From Thermoplasmata archaeon (lineage in GTDB: Archaea; Thermoplasmatota; Thermoplasmata; Thermoplasmatales; Aciduliprofundaceae): a stretch of 9,119 bases of DNA. Under the pieces are notes generated by a model that was not told where the DNA came from, did no database searches, and saw only the letters and a list, made by a program, of their open reading frames with translations. The translations under genes were made by a program, and so were the position numbers. Shown here piece after piece: positions 1 through 7,099 of the stretch; position 1 is the first letter of the stretch; each line of letters starts with the position of its first letter. The stretch covers positions 1 through 9,119 of the forward strand of contig JAGGTO010000075.1 in assembly GCA_021163705.1 (NCBI GenBank), read 5' to 3'.

Positions 1-788
1 ATGTCTATTCTCCCACTTAAAAGCTCCTCCCACAATTGCTCGCTCACCCACTTTGCCCTGAGTGGAGGATTCACCTTACCAAAAGCGCCGAGAGGCATAT
101 CTTTGTGAAGGAAAAGGTGATGGGGAGTCACCTCACATGTGAAGCTTCCAATTTTGCATAGATCCACAGTGTCTATCGAGCTCACATGAGCTATATGAAA
201 TTTTATATTGTAATCAAGAAGGCTTTTCACAGCGGCAAATTCGCATCTCTCAGGCCTTGCCCTATCATGATCCTTAAGATTTGTGCTTTTCCTCCTTATA
301 CACTCGTTGAGTTCTGCATGTACCGAGATAAAAGATTTTTTTGGAAATTCTTTAATTTCTCTCCCTTCTGCAGCAGTTGTTTCACCCATATAGTACTTGA
401 AAGCCCCATTAATTTCTTCAAGAGAGGATGAATGATGAGTGAGCATAAAATACAGAGAAAAATCCACATTTGCTTTGGGGGACACAATTCTCAGTTTATC
501 CATAAAATTCTCCGCTGTGATTACCGCAGGAGAATTATTGGGCATGTCCATCACAAAGGTAACGCCCCCGAAGGCAGCACTCATAGTACCCGTATAGAAA
601 TCTTCCTTGTACACAAATCCGGGTTCGCGAAAATGTACATGGAGATCCAAGGCTCCTGGAAGGATTATTCCCTTGAACTTTCTTGCTGAAGGAAGACTTT
701 TCCTTATCCTCTTTATTTTTCCATCTTCTATTTCTATTGCCGCTTCTTTTATCTCACCCTGATGATAGAGTTTTCCCTCAAGCTTCAA
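1..788 (-). CDS. pyrC: Dihydroorotase, class I-like (N-terminal 262 residues, cut by window edge)
   Basis: This enzyme interconverts carbamoyl-aspartate and dihydroorotate, the third step of pyrimidine synthesis, in the cytoplasm. The visible part carries the amidohydrolase metal motif DLHVHFREPG at residues 48-57 (His50 and His52 metal ligands, Arg54 substrate contact), MPNN at 82-85 (substrate contact), a KYYMG stretch at 131-135 whose Lys may be the carbamylated bridging residue, VHAE at 156-159, AHVSS at 200-204 and TPHHL at 221-225. The metal Asp near the C terminus lies outside the window; the family is usually 400-430 aa. There is no ATG near the N terminus. I chose TTG at 788 because AGGAGG lies exactly 7 nt upstream and the reading frame fits the family from there. 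The gene overlaps the upstream AMMECR1 gene by 11 nt, so the two are probably translationally coupled. An allantoinase or hydantoinase is possible, but HVHFREPG with MPNN favours dihydroorotase. Confidence 0.9.
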   Translation of the reverse strand, partial: MKLEGKLYHQGEIKEAAIEIEDGKIKRIRKSLPSARKFKGIILPGALDLHVHFREPGFVYKEDFYTGTMSAAFGGVTFVMDMPNNSPAVITAENFMDKLRIVSPKANVDFSLYFMLTHHSSSLEEINGAFKYYMGETTAAEGREIKEFPKKSFISVHAELNECIRRKSTNLKDHDRARPERCEFAAVKSLLDYNIKFHIAHVSSIDTVDLCKIGSFTCEVTPHHLFLHKDMPLGAFGKVNPPLRAKWVSEQLWEELLSGRID

Positions 789-1386
789 GCTTCTTCCTCC
801 TTATACTACCTCTCGGTTCTTCTTCCTCAAAAATTTCAGCGGTGAATCTATAAAACTTTGTTCTTCTATCCAGCCAGCAATCTCTTGGCAGACCAGCCTT
901 CCAGCATGTTTGCTCTAAAAACTCTTTGACATCCCACTTCCATTCCACTGGAACCTGGGGAAGAAGCAATCCTCTGTAGAATCCTCGCTCAGCAATTAAT
1001 CCATGAAGCCCTATTTTCACCTCATTTAGAAGCTCCTTCCTATCTTCCACTTTTATCTCCTCAGGTGGTGTAAGAAGGGATACCTCGAAAACAATATTGT
1101 TAATTTCATTTTTACGCAGTGGCGGAAAGCGGGGGTCTGAGAATGCTGCTGAGAGTGCCGATTGAATCAATGCATCTTTCAATGGGAGCACAGGCTCTGG
1201 ATATCCTATGCATCCCCTGAGCTCACGAGCGGGATATGTGGAGATTGTTGTAAAAACTCCAGATTCTTTCTCAAACTTTTTTGGAAAGTCTATATAGGGG
1301 ATATTCTCCTTCTCCAGATAGAATTCCACAACTTTCCTTGCGGTTCTCACAGCAAATTTTCCCTCTTCATCTGTATACGCGGGCAT
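778..1386 (-). CDS. AMMECR1-family protein (function unknown)
   Basis: This is a 202-aa single-domain protein of the AMMECR1 family, found across archaea, bacteria and eukaryotes without an established biochemical role. The family signature LRGCIG is at residues 56-61 and is followed by YPEPVLPL, then SDPRFPPL and the typical C-terminal block with GLHGLIAERG, RGLLLPQVPVEW and CWKAGLP. The length is normal, and there is no signal peptide or membrane segment. A GTG at 1392 is possible, but GAGGTG ends only one base before it; the same GAGGTG is 7 nt upstream of ATG at 1386, so I prefer ATG. The gene begins 2 nt after the queE stop and overlaps pyrC by 11 nt, so it is the middle gene of a compact operon. 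Many archaeal AMMECR1 genes are linked to a Memo-like protein and a dedicated radical SAM protein; here the radical SAM neighbour is QueE. Confidence 0.9.
   Translation of the reverse strand: MPAYTDEEGKFAVRTARKVVEFYLEKENIPYIDFPKKFEKESGVFTTISTYPARELRGCIGYPEPVLPLKDALIQSALSAAFSDPRFPPLRKNEINNIVFEVSLLTPPEEIKVEDRKELLNEVKIGLHGLIAERGFYRGLLLPQVPVEWKWDVKEFLEQTCWKAGLPRDCWLDRRTKFYRFTAEIFEEEEPRGSIRRKKLEA
796..801 (-). promoter_or_regulatory. Shine-Dalgarno site fixing the TTG start of pyrC
   Basis: The minus strand reads AGGAGG here, a full match to the archaeal anti-Shine-Dalgarno sequence, 7 nt before TTG at 788-786. It lies inside the last codons of the AMMECR1 gene. No ATG or GTG in the correct frame is better placed. 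Confidence 0.7.
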
Positions 1387-1388
1387 CT

Positions 1389-2015
1389 TCACACACCTCT
1401 TCTATCACCCCATATGATCTTGTGTAACTGGGGAAGAACCCTAACATTCAGCTCCTCTTCTAGAACCCTTTCGGCAAGCCAGCGAAGAGCAGTACCCCCC
1501 ACTGGCTGAAATATCACTTCGCTCCTTATCTCCTTCTCTTTAATTATTTTCTTTGCATACTCAAAATCTCTTTCATCCATAATCACAAATTTTACATAAT
1601 CTTTTGGACCGAGATAATCGAGATTTTCAAGGCGCATATGTTTCTCCATCTTTGAAGATGGCGTTTTTATATCCAAAGCCACTATCATATTCTCTTCCGT
1701 GGGCAATTGGTCTATCAATATTGAGCCGTTTGTCTCCACTATCACATTATGCTCCTCCAGAAGTAGATCTATCAGCTTGTATATCTCTTCCTGCAGAAGG
1801 GGCTCCCCACCGGTCAGGCATATCCACTTCCTTCCAGATTTTTTAACTTCTCTTATTATTTCTTCAGCGCCCATCTCCTTCCCTTCATAAAATGCATACT
1901 GTGTGTCGCACCACTCACATCTGAGATTGCATCCGGTGAAGCGGATGAAGAACATGGGAATTCCTATGTGAGGGCCCTCGCCCTGCAGGGATACAAACAT
2001 CTCGTTAACTTTCAT
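1389..2015 (-). CDS. queE: 7-carboxy-7-deazaguanine synthase (radical SAM)
   Basis: QueE turns 6-carboxytetrahydropterin into 7-carboxy-7-deazaguanine. In archaea this is an early step towards archaeosine at position 15 of tRNA. The protein is 208 aa, normal for the family. It has the N-terminal substrate signature QGEGPHIG at residues 11-18, the radical SAM cluster motif CNLRCEWC (Cys29, Cys33, Cys36), the SAM-binding LTGGEP at 67-72, VETNGS at 93-98, DIKTPSS at 115-121 and a C-terminal PQLHKIIWGD at 195-204. The start ATG at 2015 has no good ribosome-binding site, and a TATA-like box lies about 26 nt upstream, so the message is probably leaderless. It is the first gene of the queE-AMMECR1-pyrC run, with a 2-nt gap to the next gene. 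No other archaeosine gene (QueD, QueC, TGT) is in the window. Confidence 0.94.
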   Translation of the reverse strand: MKVNEMFVSLQGEGPHIGIPMFFIRFTGCNLRCEWCDTQYAFYEGKEMGAEEIIREVKKSGRKWICLTGGEPLLQEEIYKLIDLLLEEHNVIVETNGSILIDQLPTEENMIVALDIKTPSSKMEKHMRLENLDYLGPKDYVKFVIMDERDFEYAKKIIKEKEIRSEVIFQPVGGTALRWLAERVLEEELNVRVLPQLHKIIWGDRRGV

Positions 2016-2036
2016 CCATTGGATATATGGCAGAGA

Positions 2037-2044
2037 GATTAAAA
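2037..2044 (-). promoter_or_regulatory. TATA box of a probably leaderless promoter for queE
   Basis: The minus strand reads TTTTAATC, centred near 2041, about 26 nt before the A of the queE ATG at 2015. That is the normal archaeal TATA-to-start-site distance, so transcription should begin at or next to the start codon. No Shine-Dalgarno sequence precedes the ATG. Read-through from mscS, which ends at 2052, is also possible because no long T tract separates the genes. Confidence 0.45.
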
Positions 2045-2051
2045 TGTTTTG

Positions 2052-3503
2052 TTATTTCATATGCACATCAATCTGCGGGAATGGAATTTCTATACCCTCT
2101 TCTCTGAATCTCCTTATTATCTTTTCTCGTATGATGCTGCCGAGTTCCCATTGTTTCTCTACATTCTCCACCCACACATAAAGGGTAAAATTCAGGGAGG
2201 AATCGCCAAATTCTTTGAAAACCACTACAGGTTCATGCTTCTCATCCTTCAGAATTCCAGGGGTAGAAAGAGCTATTTCCTTCAATATTTTCTTCACTTT
2301 TTCCACATCACTACCATAGGAAACACCCACATCTACCCTTATCTTTATTTTTGTATCGGGCCTGTTGAGATTTACGATCTTGTGATTGGCCAGCATGGAA
2401 TTTGGAATGTATACCATTGTGTGGGAGAATATATCATAAAGTTTGGTGCTTCTGATACCAACATCCCGAACTTTGAAAACGCTATTTTCACCTTCTATAA
2501 GTATCAAATCACCTATTTCAAATGCTCCGTCTAGAAGTATGTGCACCCCGGCAAAGAAGTTTCCAAGGGTCTCCTGGGCCGCAAGACCTATTATTATGCC
2601 TGCTACCCCCATGCTGGCCACTAAAACGGCGATATTTACACCTGCCTCCTGCAGAAGCATGAGCCCTCCTATGAGCACAATGGTGACTATTCCAACCTTT
2701 TCAATCACAGGTATAAGAACATTTTCCAGAGTTCTCTTCTTCTTCCTTCTTGAAAAATGAAATGCATAAACGATGATAACCTCTCGAAAGATGCGATATA
2801 TTATCCAGGTGACTATAATAATTACCAGTATATTATATATTTTCACAAGAATATGGGAGACATTCGCAGAAATAGGCAAGGTAAGAGAGGCGTTGAGAAG
2901 ACCGTATAATATGATCCACAGTGCAACAGGTTTTTTGAGTATATCAATTAAAATATCGTCAATTTTCGTTTTCGTCCACGCGGTCAATTTCTTGATGAAG
3001 GGAAACAGGAGATAAAGGATAATACTTATAATTGCCCAGGTTAGAATTACACCAATGAAAGCGTTCCAGTAGCCCCAACTGGCGGGAAAAGGAAGGGTAA
3101 AAAAGAAGAAAAATGTACCTTTGGGAAGTAAAATAATGCTCAGAGAGTATTCATATTCTGCGATAAGACCTGTGGAGTTGTACATCATTATCTTGAAAAC
3201 AAAGTTCTTCTCAATGCCGCTATAAATTTCTGGAGCTGTAATAAAAATATCAACCTTCTTCTCTCCTTGGGGAAGTACTACCCCACTTTCAGGGGTAACA
3301 TTCAGTTCCCATCCAGCAGCAGAAGGACAAATAATCACGAAAAATAAAGTTTCATTTCTTTTATTAAAGATGGTAAAATGAAACGATGCTCTCTCCCCAC
3401 TCCGAATTTCACCACTATCCCTTTCAGGTATCACCTCACCTAAAGCAAGCGGCGAAAGGATAAGTGTAAGTATAAGCAGCACCAATAGCAAGTTTGCTTT
3501 CAT
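2052..3503 (-). CDS. mscS: MscS-family mechanosensitive channel with N-terminal extracytoplasmic Ig-like domain
   Basis: This is a 483-aa small-conductance mechanosensitive channel, expected to open under membrane tension and release solutes after osmotic downshock. Residues 1-22 look like a cleavable signal peptide ending LALG. Residues 23-125 resemble an Ig-like NEW3/CARDB fold (GEIRSGERASF, NVTPESGVVLPQGEKKV). Hydrophobic segments follow at about 146-170, 190-210, 220-240 and 264-285. The pore helix is at 289-320 (VLVASMGVAGIIIGLAAQ, then ETLGNFFAGV), matching the MscS TM3 pattern of small residues and a Q-x-x-x-N turn. The soluble vestibule domain ends in IPFPQIDVH, the usual family ending. 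Classical E. coli MscS is 286 aa and lacks the outer domain. The gene is probably leaderless. It lies between the pyrophosphatase and the queE operon on the same strand and seems functionally independent. Confidence 0.9.
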   Translation of the reverse strand: MKANLLLVLLILTLILSPLALGEVIPERDSGEIRSGERASFHFTIFNKRNETLFFVIICPSAAGWELNVTPESGVVLPQGEKKVDIFITAPEIYSGIEKNFVFKIMMYNSTGLIAEYEYSLSIILLPKGTFFFFFTLPFPASWGYWNAFIGVILTWAIISIILYLLFPFIKKLTAWTKTKIDDILIDILKKPVALWIILYGLLNASLTLPISANVSHILVKIYNILVIIIVTWIIYRIFREVIIVYAFHFSRRKKKRTLENVLIPVIEKVGIVTIVLIGGLMLLQEAGVNIAVLVASMGVAGIIIGLAAQETLGNFFAGVHILLDGAFEIGDLILIEGENSVFKVRDVGIRSTKLYDIFSHTMVYIPNSMLANHKIVNLNRPDTKIKIRVDVGVSYGSDVEKVKKILKEIALSTPGILKDEKHEPVVVFKEFGDSSLNFTLYVWVENVEKQWELGSIIREKIIRRFREEGIEIPFPQIDVHMK

Positions 3504-3515
3504 TCACACCATAAT

Positions 3516-3534
3516 AAAAAAAGAGATATAAAAA
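3516..3534 (-). terminator. Oligo-T terminator of hppA
   Basis: Just after the hppA stop codon (3541-3539) the minus strand has T5 (3534-3530) and then T7 (3522-3516), with no strong preceding stem. Oligo-T tracts alone are known to terminate archaeal RNA polymerase. The same bases hold the mscS TATA box. Confidence 0.5.
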
Positions 3535-3535
3535 G
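3525..3535 (-). promoter_or_regulatory. TATA box of a probably leaderless promoter for mscS
   Basis: The minus strand reads CTTTTTATATC, centred near 3530 and about 27 nt before the mscS ATG at 3503, so the transcript should start at or beside the ATG. A GGTG occurs just upstream (3510-3507), but only 3 nt from the ATG, too close for a normal Shine-Dalgarno site. The box overlaps the oligo-T region that probably ends the hppA transcript. Confidence 0.5.
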
Positions 3536-3538
3536 ATA

Positions 3539-5596
3539 TCAGAGGAGAAGTACAAAAAGGGGTGCGAATATAAGAGATACTATGCTCATAAGTTTAATTA
3601 GAATATTGAGCGAGGGTCCAGCTGTATCTTTCAAAGGATCGCCCACCGTATCGCCAACTACTGCCGCTTTATGAGCTTCGCTTCCCTTACCTCCTAAATT
3701 TCCCTTTTCTATGTACTTCTTGGCATTGTCCCACGCGCCACCAGAATTTGCCATATATATTGCAAGAAGGAATCCTGATGCAATGGAACCTGCAAGTACA
3801 CCTCCAACAGCTTCAGGACCTAACTGAGGGATAACACCCACCACAACGGGCACTATAATAGCCAAAAGCGTGGGCAAAACCATCTTTCTTATAGCAGCCT
3901 TTGTGGATATATCCACACATTTCTCATAATCTGGAGTTGCTTTTCCTTCCATTATGCCCTTTATCTCTCTGAACTGTCTACGAACTTCATTTACCATCTC
4001 CTCGGCGGCATCACCCACTGCAGATAATGCCAATGCGCTGAACAGGAAGGGCATAAGAGCACCTATGAATATTCCTGCTATCACAGATGGATTGGAAAGG
4101 CTCAGTGTTAATTGCTTACCAAGAGAAGATAAGCTCTGATTATATGTTGCAAATAAAGCAAGAGCCGTAAGAGCTGCAGAACCTATGGCAAAGCCTTTAC
4201 CTATAGCAGCTGTGGTGTTTCCCACTGCATCCAGTTCTTCTGCTCTTTCTCTCACATTTTTTCCAAGACCTGCCATCTCTGCTATTCCCGCAGCATTATC
4301 TGCCACAGGGCCGTAGGTATCCATACTCAGGGTCATGCCAAGAGTACTCAGCATACCAACTGCAGCTATTGCTATCCCATAGAGATCCGCAAGAATATAT
4401 GCAACTATTATTGCAACTACCACTGAAATAACAGGTATTACCGTGCTTAGCATACCTACAGCCATGCCCTCAATGATAGTTGTAGCAGCCCCGGTAGTAC
4501 TTGCCTTAGCAATTTTCCTTGTAGGATTGTATTTATCAGAAGTGTAGTATTCAGTAGAGAAACCTATTATTATGCCTGCCACCAATCCTGCTATAATTGC
4601 TCCAAGAATGGAATACCATGAAACATCACTTCCGAGGGATGAAAATTCTGCATCTCTGAAAAGGTAAAGCACAATTGAAGAAAGAACAATCATAACAATG
4701 GAGCTGGTTATTACACCACTATTCATTGCCTTTGTAGGGTCTCTGTTTCTAAGAAGAACAACCACGGCGATGCCTATTATTGAGGATAGGATCCCGATGC
4801 CAGCGATGATGAGCGGAAGAAAGGAAATGGATGAATTCAGTGTGGTAAAGGTCACCCCTATGGCGATTGCAGCTATGATTGAATCCACATAACTCTCAAA
4901 GAGATCTGCGCCCATACCTGCCACATCACCCACATTATCGCCCACATTGTCGGCTATAACTGCAGGGTTTCTTGGGTCATCTTCAGGTATGCCTGCCTCA
5001 ACCTTACCCACAAGATCGGCGCCAACATCTGCAGCCTTGGTGTATATTCCTCCACCAACCCTCGCGAAGAGCGCAATGGAGGATGCTCCAAATCCAAATC
5101 CAAACATTATGCTTGATAACCCCGAGGGATCTACTTTACTGAATATCAGATATATGAGAGATATTCCCGATAGCCCAAGACCAACTACAGTAAGGCCCAT
5201 TACCGCTCCAGAGGAAAAAGCTACCTTGAGACCGGAATGTATATCCTTCTCCACTGCTTTGGCAGTTCTTACATTGGCTAAGGTAGCTATTCTCATACCC
5301 ACATTGCCGGAAAGAGCGGATAGTATTGCGCCCACCACAAAGGAAAGAGAGGTATAATGGCTCACACCACCATTCTTTACAAAGCTGAGAATAAAGAGCA
5401 GGGCTGAAACGACAATAATGAAAATTATTAAAGATCTGTATTCTCTGTTGAGAAAGGCCATGGCTCCTCTTCGTATATAATTTGATATCTCTACCATTTT
5501 GCCTTCTCCTGGATCTCTTCTTCTAACATAAAGTGCAAAAAGTGATGCTGTTAACAGCGCTACAAGACCTGTAACTACTCCAAGATACTCCATCAT
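3539..5596 (-). CDS. hppA: Membrane-bound ion-translocating pyrophosphatase, K+-dependent type
   Basis: This integral membrane enzyme hydrolyses PPi and pumps H+ or Na+ outward. From the chosen start it is 685 aa, normal for the family, and rich in hydrophobic helices (about 16 expected). The catalytic motif (D/E)X7KXE is D190...K198-V-E200, followed by DNVGDNVGD (216-224) and the C-terminal GDTVGDPLKDTAG (from 648). GNTTAAIGKG has Ala463 where K+-independent enzymes carry Lys, which indicates K+ activation. The ion-gate helix reads DLFESYVD: Glu234 sits at the Na+-pump position and Asp238 at the shifted position of plant-type H+ pumps, so the pumped ion is uncertain. GTG at 5605 is in frame, but it overlaps a GGTGA (5606-5602) lying 5 nt before ATG 5596; ATG 5593 is another option. 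The gene has its own promoter and terminator, so it is probably monocistronic. Confidence 0.96.
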   Translation of the reverse strand: MMEYLGVVTGLVALLTASLFALYVRRRDPGEGKMVEISNYIRRGAMAFLNREYRSLIIFIIVVSALLFILSFVKNGGVSHYTSLSFVVGAILSALSGNVGMRIATLANVRTAKAVEKDIHSGLKVAFSSGAVMGLTVVGLGLSGISLIYLIFSKVDPSGLSSIMFGFGFGASSIALFARVGGGIYTKAADVGADLVGKVEAGIPEDDPRNPAVIADNVGDNVGDVAGMGADLFESYVDSIIAAIAIGVTFTTLNSSISFLPLIIAGIGILSSIIGIAVVVLLRNRDPTKAMNSGVITSSIVMIVLSSIVLYLFRDAEFSSLGSDVSWYSILGAIIAGLVAGIIIGFSTEYYTSDKYNPTRKIAKASTTGAATTIIEGMAVGMLSTVIPVISVVVAIIVAYILADLYGIAIAAVGMLSTLGMTLSMDTYGPVADNAAGIAEMAGLGKNVRERAEELDAVGNTTAAIGKGFAIGSAALTALALFATYNQSLSSLGKQLTLSLSNPSVIAGIFIGALMPFLFSALALSAVGDAAEEMVNEVRRQFREIKGIMEGKATPDYEKCVDISTKAAIRKMVLPTLLAIIVPVVVGVIPQLGPEAVGGVLAGSIASGFLLAIYMANSGGAWDNAKKYIEKGNLGGKGSEAHKAAVVGDTVGDPLKDTAGPSLNILIKLMSIVSLIFAPLFVLLL

Positions 5597-5631
5597 TGGT
5601 TTCACCGCCTTTAGATTGTGATGTATGTCAG

Positions 5632-5640
5632 TTATTTAAA
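5632..5640 (-). promoter_or_regulatory. TATA box of the hppA promoter
   Basis: The minus strand reads TTTAAATAA, preceded by an A/T-rich BRE-like stretch and centred near 5636. The expected transcription start is near 5610, giving a leader of about 14 nt that contains GGCGGTGA (5609-5602). Unlike queE and mscS, this gene therefore appears to have a short leader with a ribosome-binding site. Confidence 0.5.
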
Positions 5641-5667
5641 TTTTTATTTGCTCAGCTCGCAACTAAT

Positions 5668-5682
5668 AAAAAAATAAAAAAA
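5668..5682 (-). terminator. Double oligo-T terminator of the Lrp-like/acyl-CoA synthetase operon
   Basis: Seven bases after the synthetase stop codon (5691-5689) the minus strand has two runs of seven T separated by one A. There is no GC-rich stem, which fits archaeal oligo-T termination. It is the strongest terminator-like signal in the window and separates this operon from hppA. Confidence 0.65.
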
Positions 5683-5688
5683 TATTAA

Positions 5689-7098
5689 CTAACTAAACTT
5701 ACTTTTAATTTCAGCATACTTGGACAGTGCTGCCATTCCTGCAACAGCTTGCTCTGGAGTGAGATAGGATGGTATACCCCTATCCTTTAGCCAGTTATTC
5801 GCTCTTTCGCATTCTGGTCCTCCTTGGAATTGTGCAATTATCGGTTTACCCAAGTCTTTGTATTTCTTGTAGATCTCATAGATTATGACTGCAATTTTTT
5901 CAGGATATGTAATAGAAGTAGGACACACAGAGACTACAATCCCACCTACATCTGGATTAGTGATAGCTGCTTCCATAGCCATTTTGTAATCTCTCCATGT
6001 TGCCATTCCAGTTAGGTCCACGGGATTTAGCGGAGAGCCAAGTGGGCCAACAGCAGCCCTCATCTGTTGTTTCAAGAAACCCTTGATTTCTAGTAAATCA
6101 AGCCCTCTTCTTGCACATTCATCTGTAGCTAGAACACCAGAGCCACCACCATTGGTAATGAAAACCCATCCTCCTTTGGGAAGTGGTTGCATTGAAAGCG
6201 CTAATGCGACATCAACAAACTCCTGTTGAGTCCTTACCCTTATGATACCAGCCTCCTCAAACAGCTTATCATACTCTTCACTAGTAAGAGCTGTAGAGCC
6301 AGTATGGGCAGCAGCTGCGCTTTTGCCTTTGGTAGACTCTGAACCTGCTGCAAGAGCAATGATGGGTTTCTTTGGAACTACCTCCTGGCATGCTTTGATA
6401 AATTCTTTTTTGGATTGTAGCCCCTCTATGTAAAGGGCAATAACCTTTGTGTTTTTATCTTTCCCTGCATAGATAATAAATTCTGGAAATCCGATATCTG
6501 CCATATTTCCGAGTCCTGTAAACAAGGAGATACCTAACCTTTGTGTTCGAGACATACCTAGCCATGCCAAAAGATTTGCTCCCGACTGAGAGAAAATAGC
6601 CACATTTCCTTTCTTTGGAAGATAAGGCATAAATCCAAGATTCAAATTGGAATGAGTGTTACCCAACCCTAGCAAATTGGGACCTATAAATGGAAAACCG
6701 TTATTTCTGCAATAATTGGTTATTTCTTCTTCCAGTTCTTTGGCACCTACTTCTTTAAATCCAGAGGAAATAACAACAGCAATTTTAGCACCATTTGCCA
6801 CACAGTCTTTCATAACAGATTTCACAAGAAAGAACGGTACGGCTATAACTACAAGGTCCACAGGTTCAGGGATGTCTCGAACAGTTTTATAAGTTTTCTC
6901 TCCAAAGATTGGATAAGGGTGGGCTCTCGGATTTACGGGATATATCTTTCCTTTATACCCATCTTCTCTGAGCTTTTTAATAATATTCCATCCCACCTTG
7001 GTGGAAGATCTGGAAGCTCCGACCACTGCAATGCTTTTAGGATTAAATGCGTGTGCTAGTCCATCCAAAACATAAGCTCTTATCTTTGGTATCTTCAT
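5689..7098 (-). CDS. acdA: ADP-forming acyl-CoA (acetyl-CoA) synthetase, alpha subunit
   Basis: This subunit belongs to the NDP-forming acyl-CoA synthetases, which convert acyl-CoA, ADP and phosphate into a free acid, CoA and ATP. It is 469 aa from the chosen start. It begins with a CoA-binding Rossmann domain (IAVVGASRS near 23-31), followed by ligase/CoA domains with FSQSGAN (169-175), LYIEG containing the conserved Glu225, and AAAAHTGS with the phospho-accepting His265. The C-terminal domain has TNGGGSGVLATDE and NPVDLTG. The ATP-grasp beta part is absent from the protein and from the window, so a separate beta subunit is needed elsewhere. ATG 7110 is in frame but directly abuts GGAGG; ATG 7098 has GGTGA (7108-7104) 5 nt upstream and follows the previous stop codon by one base, so I prefer it. 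It is co-transcribed with the Lrp-like gene. The substrate (acetate, branched-chain or aryl acid) cannot be read from sequence. Confidence 0.9.
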   Translation of the reverse strand: MKIPKIRAYVLDGLAHAFNPKSIAVVGASRSSTKVGWNIIKKLREDGYKGKIYPVNPRAHPYPIFGEKTYKTVRDIPEPVDLVVIAVPFFLVKSVMKDCVANGAKIAVVISSGFKEVGAKELEEEITNYCRNNGFPFIGPNLLGLGNTHSNLNLGFMPYLPKKGNVAIFSQSGANLLAWLGMSRTQRLGISLFTGLGNMADIGFPEFIIYAGKDKNTKVIALYIEGLQSKKEFIKACQEVVPKKPIIALAAGSESTKGKSAAAAHTGSTALTSEEYDKLFEEAGIIRVRTQQEFVDVALALSMQPLPKGGWVFITNGGGSGVLATDECARRGLDLLEIKGFLKQQMRAAVGPLGSPLNPVDLTGMATWRDYKMAMEAAITNPDVGGIVVSVCPTSITYPEKIAVIIYEIYKKYKDLGKPIIAQFQGGPECERANNWLKDRGIPSYLTPEQAVAGMAALSKYAEIKSKFS

Positions 7099-7099
7099 T

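Noticed and set aside
186..689. Plus-strand open frames at 186-431 and 432-689, and the minus-strand frame at 296-487
   Set aside because: All overlap the conserved dihydroorotase frame, which carries the metal-binding motifs; they are out-of-frame readings.
778..2015. AmmeMemoRadiSam three-gene system
   Set aside because: The radical SAM neighbour is clearly QueE (QGEGP signature, CX3CX2C, about 208 aa) and no Memo-like gene is present.
2049..2534. Plus-strand open frame of 161 codons antisense to mscS
   Set aside because: Lies wholly opposite conserved MscS coding sequence and its translation has no recognisable family; it is a shadow of the real gene.
4947..5357. Plus-strand open frame of 136 codons antisense to hppA
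   Set aside because: Opposes the catalytic region of the pyrophosphatase; its Pro/Ala/Thr-rich translation is typical of antisense to Gly/Ala/Val-rich membrane protein.
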